This document shows positions 21,786 to 31,957 of a stretch of DNA of 64,000 nucleotides, in pieces (position 1 is the stretch's first letter; every line of letters starts with the position of its first letter). The position numbers were made by a program, and so were the translations under genes. The stretch lies in NCBI GenBank assembly GCA_002205965.3, contig NADL03000534.1, forward strand, positions 434,001-498,000, in the 5' to 3' direction. Source of the stretch: Kappaphycus alvarezii. Lineage: Eukaryota; Rhodophyta; Florideophyceae; Gigartinales; Solieriaceae. The notes under the pieces are model-generated. The model saw only the letters and a program-made list of their open reading frames with translations, was not told the DNA's origin and ran no database searches.

Positions 21786-22504
21786 CCGATCAAGACGCCC
21801 GTGGCCCCTAACTTGCTGCTTTGCTTTTGTTACTCTCCGCTTTTTCATTTGCGGAATAGCCATGGATTTTGTAGATGATTGCTGGCAGGGCGATATCCAC
21901 ATCCTCCCTGCCCATGACCAAACAGGTAGAGACTAGGTGTGTAATGGAGTCTCGGTTGCCGACGCCGGGCATTGCTTGACGGCTGAAAAGCCAGAACGGT
22001 ATGGCACATGCACTCTCCCACTTCTTTTTCGGCCTAATCAATAATTGTCCCTTGACAGATTGCAACCAATGTACTTCACAGTAGGCTGTTAAACTAGATA
22101 CAATACTTTGCACAGAATTTGCGGTGATCTGATCTGTGAAAGATATAAACTGACGTGCGACGTGTCCCTGCGGCTCGCGACCATTCATGGCGTTTTCATG
22201 TCGACCGTGCATCTCATACTGCCTCTGGCATTACAAACCAGAGTCGCATTCATTATCGCTAGTCTATTGCTCGACCCCTGGTCAACAGCGCAGCACCGTC
22301 GCAGCACACTGCTGCTGCGTTAGTCACTTTTCCAACAAAGTCAGTGAAAGGCATGTGCGAGTCATCTCCGAGAAGGATGGTTTGCACCAACTCGTTGACC
22401 TGGCAAAGCATTTGACGCCTTGGATCTATCCCTTCTGGTGTCCGTGCGTTGCCGGACGATTGGCTGCCCTCTTACTTTCTTATACGGCAGATTCATCAGA
22501 TCCA
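21786..22504. other. Tail-to-tail region between DGK and XRN
   Basis: About 720 bases. Frames at 21808-22212 (-) and 22187-22561 (+) have no recognised motif. On the minus strand past the XRN stop I saw no continuation of conserved XRN sequence. Confidence 0.45.
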
Positions 22505-24740
22505 TCACGGACCCGTAAGGCCACGGATAACATGGGGGGAGGTCGTCGTAGTAAAAGTTGACCGATAAATGACAGGGGTATAGTATATTTCCTGAAAAGA
22601 TGGGCCGGGCTTCTTGACCCTGGGGTTGTATGTGCGGCGATGAAAATCGCCCTGTCTAGGGTGACGCAGTAGCAGAGGATGCCCTGCGATTGTCACCGCC
22701 AACTCATCATGACCGTAAGCAGATTTGGGGATGCGGTCGACCTCAGCCACAAGGGCACGTATGTCAATTGCTTGACGGGGTGGAAAGATCTTCTGCGGAC
22801 AGCACTGGATCATGCACGAGTTGTTGGAGCGGACGGGGAAGCAGGTGTGCTGCGCGTTTTGGCAGCATGGCCAGCGCTGCCTGGTGGGAAAGAAGTGGCG
22901 GCTCTTGTGAGATTGGCACGTGCATGGTGGGGAGGTCGCTGCCGTGGTCCTTTATGAACTGTGCCATGGTGTCACAGGAAGGCGCGTAAGGCTTGCCGTA
23001 CTCAAACATGTAGTCGCTGCATAACCATCTATGTACATGTGAATAGTCCATAGAGCCGTCTGAAACCAACGCTCTGTGTCATACAGCTTTGTCTCGCTTC
23101 CATACAATGCAACCAATGTTGCAATATGATCGCCATCCTCATCAAATTCCTCCTCTTCCTCTTGCGCTTCCAGATCGTATTCTCCCGTCTCCGTGTTGAA
23201 ATCATGACTACAAACGTTACTAGCACCTTTTCTGTTGAGATGAATTCTACCGTTCTGCCGTCATTGAATTCTGACACGCCCTCATGACATATCTCAGTTG
23301 AACTGTCACCGGCTGATCGCACAAGCGAATGCCTTCCCGTCTCCAAATCGTCGAGCTCTTTCATCCACACTCCATCTTCATTGCCATTGTACAAGATAAT
23401 GTCACCGGGGTCGCTACCTGCGTCACTCTGTTGGGTTTGGACCCCACTGGTAGCGTGGGCAACAACTCTAGTATCATTCCGCGTACTTGATGCCCACTTA
23501 TGTGAGCCATCTCCCTGCCTGACCCGAAGTACATTTTCAATGCTTGGAACAGACCTGCCGCCCTTATCAATCAGAGCATGAAACATACGCCAATTAATAG
23601 TTCTGTTCTGCGCGTCAATGATGCATTCGCCATGGAAAGGCGTGTGGCGTCCTCCTCTGGAAACTGTTTTCAGACGGCGATACCGGCTCCACAAACTTTT
23701 CAAGCTTGAGCCTCTTACTTTTGGCAAGTAGTCTGACGCAAAAAGTGGTGCAATGTGACAAAAAGGTGTGTCAGTATCACTTGTAAGTGAAGAGAGACTC
23801 TGGCTTGTGAGAGATATCGATATGGGTGGTGGAATAGGACAGGAGCCTTACCATTTCCGTTGAGAATGCAAAGCAACACAAAGTCAATACGCACACCGTA
23901 TGATTCTCCTGGAAACAACTGCTCAAAGGTCCTGCACAACTCCCACACGCTTATGACATAGTTGGTAGGTTTCCTCCTAGCCACGGGGATCTGATGCAAG
24001 TAGACAAAAAAATTGCGGATTCGAGTAGTGGCCAGACCCTGCAGGACGATGTCTGCGTCTGCCCCAACGACGACGACAGAATCCGTGGAAGCGACATGCT
24101 CGGATCGAACGTAGTCCATGAGTTTAAGCTCCCCTCTCCGGCGACGTTACATCCCGAAATGCAAATGTCCACGTTGCGATACTTGCGATCATTTTGGAGG
24201 CGGTGTACGCCCAATACTCTGAAATTTCGTGCAAAAAGTGGACCATGTCAACACCGGGAGTAAACTCCAATGGGTCTATCGATTGTTTTGCGGCGCTTGT
24301 AGGACTGGAAGACGGATGGAACGTGTGGGCGGTGTGAACTGGCTTTGTTTTGCTTCTCCGCTTCCGTTGGGTTTTCAACTTTGCCAGTGGACCGGGACCA
24401 TCGTATGCGAGGAAAACGGATTTGCACGGAACGCAGCTTTTGAGTATCTGGTCAAGCTGACGGAATATGGACGTGGCGAGGGAGATACGAGTATTTGCCT
24501 TGCGCGCTGCCTTGTGTATGATCTCGTTCATGTCAAAGGCGACTTTGATACGAGAGGAACGAAGACAGCGGAGGTGGGGCGAGAATGTGAGATTGAATGC
24601 CGTGAGGAAAAGATGGGACAAGGGATAGAGATGAGAAGTGACGCACCATGATCGTAGGGCTGGCCGATCTTGTTTCCTTGGATGCGAACGCATGTGGGGA
24701 AATTGGAAAGTAGCCACGTTTGGAAACCGACGATGCCCAT
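22505..24740 (-). CDS. Short XRN-family 5'-3' exoribonuclease
   Basis: Processive 5'-3' RNA exonuclease family (XRN1/RAT1). Start ATG 24740: MGIVGFQTWLLSNFPTCV, like the invariant MG(V/I)xxFxxWL start. After intron 1: AFDMNEIIHKAARKA (the DMNxIIH metal site), SVFLAYDGPGPLAKLKTQRK (AxDGxxPxAKxxQQR), EFTPGVDMVHFL, YWAYTASK, NVDICISGCNVAGEGE (PGEGE), KLMDYV, VVVVGADADIVLQGLA (DADL), RIDFVLLCILNGN. After intron 2: DYLPKVRGSSL, so the essential GND motif is split by the intron. The second conserved region gives WFQTALWTIHMYIDGY, EYGKPYAPSCDTMAQFI, PLLSHQAALAMLPKRAAHLL and AIDIRALVAEVD. Six single missing bases (about 24190, 24131, 23225, 23022 and two near 22786) restore 2019 coding bases, 672 residues. 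That is much shorter than typical XRN1 or XRN2, lacking their long C-terminal regions. Stop TGA at 22505-22507 is my choice; a further hidden shift could extend it. Confidence 0.88.
23733..23851 (-). other. Spliceosomal intron 2 of XRN gene (119 nt)
   Basis: Minus strand GTAAGG at 23851 to GCGTCAG ending at 23733. Splicing joins AATG to ACTACTTGCC, restoring NGN-DYLP, the catalytic GND..P motif. The intron has stops in frame. Phase 1. Confidence 0.9.
24543..24646 (-). other. Spliceosomal intron 1 of XRN gene (104 nt)
   Basis: Minus strand GTGCGT at 24646 to ATCAAAG ending at 24543. Splicing joins CATG to TCGCCTTTGAC, giving PYDHVAFDMNEIIH, the expected continuation of an XRN N-terminus. Pyrimidine-rich interior. 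Phase 1, same as intron 2. Confidence 0.9.
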
Positions 24741-24976
24741 GGTCAGGGCTATGGTAAGGCAAGGATCACAATGAGAAAGGTGAACGAATATGGTGCGGTT
24801 TGAAGGATAGCAAATTAGTTTCAAGTGTTGCAGCAAGTTGAAATGAAGAATACGTGCCCGTTTGTGATTCCAGGTCTGAAATTCAGACTCTGAATGTCAA
24901 TAACAATTTCAGAAGTTTTTCGTCGGGAAGAGAGTGGAGGGTTATATCAAAAGTACACCCTATCATATAGTTTGCG

Positions 24977-24996
24977 GTACTGTACAGTACTGTACA
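24977..24996. repeat. GTACN pentamer array upstream of XRN
   Basis: Four period-5 units alternating GTACT, GTACA, GTACT, GTACA, then CTGTA; 237 bases upstream of the XRN start. Self-complementary because each GTAC is a palindrome. Confidence 0.9.
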
Positions 24997-25407
24997 CTGT
25001 AATCATAATCTACGGTACAATTTCTGGTTCGCCAGAAAGATCTGGGTTCGACGTGTCGCGCGAAAGCGCGCCCTCATGGGTGCTTGCACTTGTGGGTGGC
25101 TTGGGGAGGCATACATTGGAGAAATTGACTTCTAGTGGACGAATGGAGTAGTTTAGATATGGTGGAAAAGAAAAATATGGAATGGTGAAAAGGTGCAAAG
25201 TGTGTCTCCCCAAGCAACCGGTCCCGGACACCGTTTTTTTCTCCGTAGTTCCATTTCCCACGCATATGCATACAAAGACAGCAAATGGGTAAAATCTCAT
25301 ATTCGATGCGTTAGAGCTCACGGGATTTGTGAGGAGTGTAGTGCTGGTAATTCACCCATACCAATGTGCACATTTGGAACTCCGACCGAACCGAATATTT
25401 GCCCCTG

Positions 25408-25503
25408 ATGCAAGAAATTATTGTCAAATATTACTCAAATAACAATCAAAACAAAATGCAAGAACATATTGTCCAAATATTACTCAAATAACAATCAAAA
25501 CAA
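25408..25503. repeat. 48-bp tandem duplication
   Basis: A unit starting ATGCAAGAA and containing CAAATATTACTCAAATAACA occurs twice (25408-25455 and 25456-25503), with only a few differences near the start of each unit. Confidence 0.9.
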
Positions 25504-26243
25504 AAGAACATACGACGGCTTGTGATTGGGCCATGAAGGATGAGTGGAGGGCGGTGTGGGGTAGAACAAGGGACGACTTGGGAGACTAGCAAGAGAAATG
25601 GTGGGGACCAAAGTCCGGGATAGTATAGCACAGTTTAACGGACTGTCTTCGCACTTGCCCAAATCCTAGTAAACCATGAACATTACCAGGTAGACAAGTA
25701 GCGCAGCGTTGGGTGGGTGCTTATGACAATCTGACCTATATTGGAATCAGAATGTCACGCGTGACTTGATTATAGTCGTGAAGGGCAGACAAGATGAAGC
25801 CTCTCGATACCATCATCCATAAATTTCCAATCGTGACACCAAAACCAGAAATTTGAAATCTTTGAAAAAATATATATTTAATGCGAAAACCATTTGACAT
25901 CTCAAAGAATACAGTACAAACTAGTATGAGAAACCTCAAATGCTAAAAGCGTGAGAGAATTACGAGAAGGCAAGCTCATTTCCGAAATACCAGAATAACC
26001 CCACTATCCAGATTTCGGCGCGAAGTGCATGACTCACAAATTGGGAGTCATGCACTATTAAAGCAACCACATAATATAACACCACACAGGCTTCAATGAT
26101 CAACCGCTTGTGTGTGCGAGACTTCCCAACCATCCACACACACATGCAGTTCCCTACAATCCAAGCCTTCCGAGCCTCCATCTCCATGCCGATCAAGCCG
26201 TTGCACGTGAACACGAGTTGCAAGATGAAGACTCACACAAACA

Positions 26244-27400
26244 ATGCGAGAAGACACTGAGGACGAATGTGAAAGCCCATCGCCAATCTTTGACTCTTTC
26301 TATGAGCAGGGTTCAAGTACTGCAATCGTCAAAATGACAAAATTTGACCCATTGCATTTTGATTTGATATGGAAAGGCTTCCAAGACTACATTGAACGCG
26401 AATTTTGTTCTGGGAGAGGACGTAAGAGAACACATTCACCAAGAGATGTGCTGTTAATGACACTCGCAATCCTCAAGAATGGGGGTCAGTGGGACTTCTT
26501 CGCAAAGATGTTTGTAATGAAGACGTACTTATTCGAGAGGCTGATAGTGAACTTCATTCGACTGTTGTCAGATGCTGTCTAAGAACAATACGCAGAATTT
26601 CATGGAAATGAAGACACTATGACAAGCCTTTCAGAGGCCAAAACTATGTTTCAGAACTACCTGGTAGCTCGCTACGGCTGGAACGTTACGTTCCAACCGT
26701 CCTATCACCTTTCAGATGCCTCGAGTGAAGGTAGGAAGTATTTCAGCAAGAAAATATCCAGTACGGATTTAAAATAGAGATTTCAGGCTCACCTAACGGA
26801 ATGAAAACCAACTGTAGTGATCATGAGCATGGGTCGGTGTCGGATTTCGCTTTTTACAGAGAATGCACTGGTTACACAAGAGGACGCTTAAAAAAGCACA
26901 AGAGGAGAGAAATTTGGAGGATAAGGGCCTCTTGTTGAGAAGTATTCTAATCTGTAGGCTGTTTTGGTAGACAAAGGGTATCAAGGAGGGCAATAGTTTA
27001 TTCGTTGCATTCATCCCACCAAGAAGCCTAAGATCGGTATTATTTCTCCAGCTAAAGTAGCCGATAAACGTCACATCTCCAGTAACTGAGTGATTGTGGG
27101 AACTACTTCTGGGAAAGTGCCCTATTTGGACCGCGGTAGGTTCAAAATATGGGCAGTCAGAGGCTAATTATGACATGATTTTCGTTTATGCCTGGGTCTG
27201 ACAAATTTTCACGTGCTGTGCAATCTGTTGCGTGCAGATGACGGAAGGATGTACCAAAAGATTCAGAATCGGTGTTATAATATTGGCCACACGCAGATTG
27301 AGAAGCGATGCAGTGTGCAGGCAAATTATCGAGAGAAACCCCGCTGTAGCGTGGAGATGCAGTTTCGTGCTAGCGGCGCAAGTGGCTGGGATTCTACGCA
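26244..27400 (+). mobile_element. HARBI1-like (PIF/Harbinger, DDE_4) transposase remnant A
   Basis: The first frame (26244-26582) gives FDPLHFDLIWKGFQDYIERE, KRTHSPRDVLLMTLAIL and GGQWDFFAKMF, the usual N-terminal part of these transposases in protist genomes. After stops come VLVDKGYQG near 26968 (the D.GY block of the second catalytic Asp), KPKIGIISPAKVADKR, HISSN and a degraded VIVENFFGRL-like segment near 27090. A further shifted frame at 27200-27400 gives LCNLLRADDGRMYQKIQNR and QANYREKPRCSVEMQF, typical of the C-terminus. Multiple stops and shifts show decay. Terminal repeats were not found. Confidence 0.75.
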
Positions 27401-27893
27401 TTCTCCTTGATTGTGAGTAATTTTTTTTTGAGGAAATACTCTGTTACTGTATGCAGTGCTGCAGTTTATTACACGCGCACTGTGAGTTATATATTTACAT
27501 ATAGCTCTTCTAGGATATGTTTCGTAAATTCCTATATCATTTTGTCTTTTCTGTGTTTCCTAATAATTATGCATTTCCATACTATATGCAGTGGAGACCT
27601 AGTGTTCTAGTTCTGTACAATTTTTTAATTCTACATCCCCCGCTACCTATCGCCTTCATAGACAAACTTCTCCGCGTATCGCGGAAAAATTGCATACATC
27701 TGTTGGAGTCGTTAGACTGAAAATGTACCGACGCGTTAGTTACACGATCTGGTCGTCTCTGGCGAACGCTATCGTGTCCCGCACACCTCTGCACGTGGCA
27801 GACGCGGACCACCCAGTTAGCGCTTAGCTAGCAACATAGTCGGTTCCTGCACTGGACCCCCGATTCTAATACAGTAAATTATTATGAGTGTAT
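27401..27893. other. Spacer between HARBI1-like and piggyBac-like elements
   Basis: AT-rich 490 bases without a credible frame. Confidence 0.5.
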
Positions 27894-27912
27894 CCCTATT
27901 ATTTTTTTATAC

Positions 27913-27928
27913 GTACGGTTTACCGTAC
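27913..27928. repeat. Palindrome near left end of piggyBac-like element
   Basis: GTACGGTTTACCGTAC: 7-bp arms around TT. The same design recurs at the right end of the element. Confidence 0.9.
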
Positions 27929-28151
27929 CATAATATTTAGGTAGCCACAACGCGCTATTGACTAATGTTTTTTTCCCTTTCCGGGCGACTACAGTGAGAA
28001 GCAAGATCAGATGACGGCCTGCAAAGGGTTTCGGAGCTCGGGGAGGTCTCCTTTTCCTGAAGTCCGATGGTAAAAAAATGACTCTAGTGTGGCTCATTAA
28101 ATTAAAAAATATGTAAGGCGTATCGTATATATGAAATAACAAAATAATGGT

Positions 28152-28580
28152 TTAAACGCCAACGATTGGACTTCTACGTTGCCTGACGCGCCTCTGACTG
28201 TCATGCGACTCAATAGCGCGACGGCGTCGCCTTCTTAAAGTAAAATTGAGTTCAAGGCTACCAGATATCTCACGCAAAGTAGTTTCAATCTCTGCTGGGG
28301 TTTTCCTTCTTTCTGTCAAAGCTAGGGAGGATAAACGTTCCCTAGCAACCGTTCGCGAGGGTGCGGCCTTGCGCGGCTCGAGCCGTTTGGTTAAGTGCCA
28401 AATATCCGAGCATGATCTACGCATCCGCGCATTATTACGCACACATAAGTGAAGCCCACAGGCCGTACATTTAAACATATATCTATGCTTACGGTAGTCT
28501 GTTTCTCCCGTGTTGATGCCGCAAAGTACACACCACTTTTCTTTGCCCATTTGTTTTTGTCTGTGTCCAGTCACTTTCAA
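28152..28580 (-). pseudogene. Cysteine-rich C-terminal domain of piggyBac-like transposase
   Basis: A 142-codon frame with WCVLCG, KCTACGLHLCV and RRSCSDIWHL. The pattern C-x2-C, C-x2-C, C, then RSCxxIWH matches the zinc-ribbon tail found after the DDE domain of piggyBac-type transposases. The remainder is Arg-rich (REISGS, RRRRRR). Separated from the DDE part by about 450 bases of broken coding sequence, so it is the 3' end of a decayed gene; a single spliced exon cannot be excluded. Confidence 0.55.
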
Positions 28581-30031
28581 TCTTGGATTTACTCCGTCAG
28601 TGCTGTAAAAATTCCGATTCTGTTCTGTTTGCTATTACCGACCAGTTCCTTTAAACGACATGCTTCAGGTCCACCAATATTTTTTACATTCAGTTCCATC
28701 CGAATTTTCCGTCTCATTCTGCAGTAAATTTCGAGCGTATTGTGAAAGCTCACACACGGTCTCTAGACATTAGTCAGTCAGTGATTACATACTATTCAGG
28801 CGATACCTGAAAGCTTTAGGCTCTGAAAGCTATTCCTATCATCAATGAGGTCCTTTTTCTCAGCTATTCGCCATGTTATGAAAGCGTTCACACACAGAGT
28901 TTTGGGGTCTGCGAAACAATTTTTTGTTCTCAATTCATGTTAGTTATGGGACTTCTGAGAATAGCTCGAGCCTGAGCTTTACCGTCTTCTCCACCCTTGT
29001 TTTTAGAGTACATTACTTGCAAGCCGTGTTTAAAGAGTTTTAGTGGCACAAAGGGGTCATTTTTTGAAAGTGATCATTGACTATTTTCCAGAATGACTTT
29101 CTTTCTTTGAGCATTATTTTGGTTTTTGCATCAAAGAAAGAAGGAACTGACGGGGAATCTTCATGCGCCCAGGCTACAAGAGGACCAACATGTTGTTTCA
29201 AACAGTTTCGACATGCTTGCAATAAATCATCACTTGACTTGATTATTGTTCAATGAGAGCAGAGCCATTTGAGACCAGGATACATAAAATACATAATTCA
29301 CTCTTAGAATAACATTTCTTGAACAAATTACCCATGTGCTCCTTGGGGTTCCTGTTTTTTAAGTTTTCATCCCCGACCAAAGCGCAAACAAGATCAACAA
29401 TGATATTTTGCAGAGAACTCGACGGAAAAGACATCGCAACACTTGTCTTGATCTCTATCGAGCATATATGTATCGCTAACCTATTTTCTTGAGTCCGGTC
29501 GAAGCTTATATTGTAGAGGTCAATCAGGACAATTCCATCGGGTGAACAGCTGAGCCCGGTAGTTCTTTTTCTGCCGTCACTCCGCATCCATACAAGCCAG
29601 AAATGAGATATTTTGTCTTAAGGGTCCTAAGGACGGCCTTTTCGTTTATAATTCCCAAATTTATGGCCTCCGTCGATCTCGCTGTACTGAACCAGGAATT
29701 TGACTGTTTTTAAATCTTATAGCCAACGTTTGCTCGTTTGTTGCAGCACAAGCAACCTTGATTAAACCAGTAACCGCTTCGTTACGTAGAATTTAATCTC
29801 CAGCAATAGTTTCTGTCACCCGAAACTGCCGCAATACAAACAAATCTGCGTATTTTTGGTCAATTTACATAGGCCTACAATGATTTTAACAGTGCATCTC
29901 GATAAGTTCTTTGGGCTCTGTAGAGTCACGGTCTGGAAGAATCAGTTTCTCATCGATCGACCGCGTATCGAATAGTAAAAGTTGATCCCACTCTCCACGT
30001 CGGACAACAATCCAACACCTCAAACGCGAGC

Positions 30032-31260
30032 TTAGTCCATCTGGCAAGCAGTAGGCAAATCGTAACAGCTTGGAGAAATTTTTGTTCCTGGGTCTCTTAC
30101 GGCAAATGCTGTTACTACTTGCCGTGTAATATCTTCTCCGTCTTTGAATGTGTTTTCAGCGTACTTGCTTAACTGTCCTTTTCCAAGGCTGTCGCCAATG
30201 ACAAAGCATGATCCTCTATCATACAATCCAGAATCCGCATTAGTCTCAATCCTAGCAGCAGCGTCATGCTCCGAACTTGAGCTGTCGTTCTCGTTTCCCA
30301 GATCATTTCTTTCTGCAATAAAAAGTGGCATACCAACAAACGGGTGGAATCTCAGGAGATGCTCAGGCATTATGAACATGAATCCAATGTCTCCTCTGAC
30401 CAGACTAGGCACCATTGAGAACTTTCCATACCCTCTATCTACGGTTATCACAAATACTGCAAACGACTGCTCACCACGAGATTCTATTACTGCCTCAATT
30501 AATTTTTAAACGTTAACTGTTTGAGCTTCGCCACATCTGCGGAAGCGAACCATTGAAGTTATGCGGAATAAAGAATCTGGTAGAGCGTCAACAGAATGTC
30601 CTTCTTTGTCAGCCTTTCGACTACTTAATATTTTCACCTGATTGTCAGCAGCACGAGTCACATACGAATCATCGTCTAATGTCGCAAAAGTATGCGAAGG
30701 TGAAAAGGAAACTTTGTAAGATATTCTGTACGATGGCATTTCGAACTCAGTTAAACGTACAGTGTGATCGCCTTGCGATTTCCAGACGGACTCTCCATTT
30801 CCCCCGCTGTTTGATGACAGAAATATCACACGCTCTAACGTTGGCGTAGGGAACCCCAATCGCGCCAACAAGGAAATACTTTTTTTCAAACTAAATACGG
30901 TTCATTTGCAGAACTTAAAAGCTTCAAGTTACCTGTAAATGTCTGACAGAGAAAAAGGAGGGTCCCTTAAAACAATTCTTTCGTCCACCCACATCATGAA
31001 TTCGCGAAGAATATCATCGCAAAGTAAAACTGCATAGCTGCAACGCTTTTGTTGCAATCTCCTTATCGATAATTCATTAATTATGCGATCTAGAGCAGAG
31101 CGACAGAAGAGTCTTGCTTTATTAGATAACTCGTCCTCGGTAAAATCACACTACATTTTGATCTCATCATTTCTAACAGACTTAACTCGCCATCTTATTG
31201 CTGGTCTTCTATTTGTTGGTGCCATTTGTGTATGAGTGAGTAAAGTTCTCGTCCCTCCTC
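30032..31260 (-). pseudogene. Central/DDE part of piggyBac-like transposase, decayed
   Basis: Covers frames at 30889-30506 and 30451-30032 and a short frame from 31224 (MAPTNRRPAIRWRVKSVRN) broken by TAG. VDRGYG is a plausible catalytic Asp context. The block DNQVK...RK.DKEGHS.DA..L.RI...RF has a clear second copy at 42.0-42.4 kb (NNQVK, then NRKPDKEGHSSDAF), so it belongs to a multicopy family in this genome. Confidence 0.6.
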
Positions 31261-31870
31261 TTACCGTACCTCTCGGCCGATTTCTGCCTCTTTTTCGACT
31301 CTGATGGTGTTGCGAATTAAACCTCTTGTAGATGCCCTTGTTACGGTTCCAAGAGCTATTTGATCGTCATTCCCATCGCAAGGAGCTCGCAGGGCATTGT
31401 TGTTAGTATTTACAGTTCCGAAACGCGCAGCGTATGTGAAGCTCATCAGAAGAAGTGTGTTATTTTCTGCAGCTGGTATAGTAGCGGAGATGTTCCGAAC
31501 AGGAAAATGATCTTCAGAGGGAGATCTTCGGTTGTCATTGAGATGAATCCTCTCTGGAGACGATGTTTCGAGTGGTTCTGCCATACTGCCAACATCTGCT
31601 AGCAGCTTTAGGAGCTGCATATGTGGCGCAATTTTTGGTGATGGAGAAGGGTTTGTGGAGAGGCTGTTATGGAGTAGATAACGCCCTGACGATCTTGGTT
31701 TTGAATGTGAAGCATCGATGACGACTGGTACGCTCAATTTCTGCTATCAGAAATAAATGAACACGATAGACACGAGGAAAATCCGCGTTTCAAGATGAAA
31801 TGTCATCCACATAGCTACGAGAACGTGTTGCAAAGTAATGGCGTCATAAAATTAGTCTCAGAAAGATCCA

Positions 31871-31944
31871 TATGCACGGTACACCGTACATAAGGACCTT
31901 TAGTCAAAAAATAAAATATTGTTATGTACGGTGTACCGTACATG
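31871..31944. repeat. Inverted pair of near-palindromic 22-mers at right end of element
   Basis: Left arm 31871-31893 and right arm 31922-31944 are reverse complements with one mismatch over about 22 bases, separated by 28 bp of AT-rich DNA. Each arm is itself nearly palindromic around GGTRYACC. The set lies 13 bases inside the proposed TAGGG end. Confidence 0.85.
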
Positions 31945-31957
31945 TGAGATACTAGGG

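Larger units (their letters stand above)
24741..26243. other. XRN upstream region, no gene recognised
   Basis: Contains the GTACN array at 24977-24996, a 48-bp tandem duplication at 25408-25503, and small frames on both strands with no motif. Composition turns AT-rich toward the HARBI1-like element on the right. Confidence 0.5.
27894..31957 (-). mobile_element. piggyBac-like DNA transposon with candidate termini
   Basis: Candidate ends: CCCTATTATT at 27894 and ATACTAGGG ending at 31957. CCCTA...TAGGG termini are usual for piggyBac elements, and each end has, 10-15 bases inward, the palindrome GTACGGTNNACCGTAC (27913-27928, and 31926-31941 with a further copy at 31873-31888). No TTAA target duplication is visible. 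Inside, all recognisable protein is on the minus strand. It includes a Ser/Pro/Asn-rich N-terminal frame (31737-31261), RLTEFEMPSYR, DNQVKILSSRKADKEGHSVD (30889-30506), then ITVDRGYGKFSMVPSLVRGD and FMFIMPEHLLRFHPFVG (30451-30032). A cysteine-rich C-terminal domain follows (28580-28152). Stops and shifts indicate it is inactive. The superfamily call rests on termini and the C-terminal zinc-ribbon. Confidence 0.6.

Noticed and set aside
12449..24996. CRISPR-like arrays from the repeated GTACN and tandem units
   Set aside because: Units are 5 bp with no spacers, the other tandem repeats have only two units, and the genome is eukaryotic.
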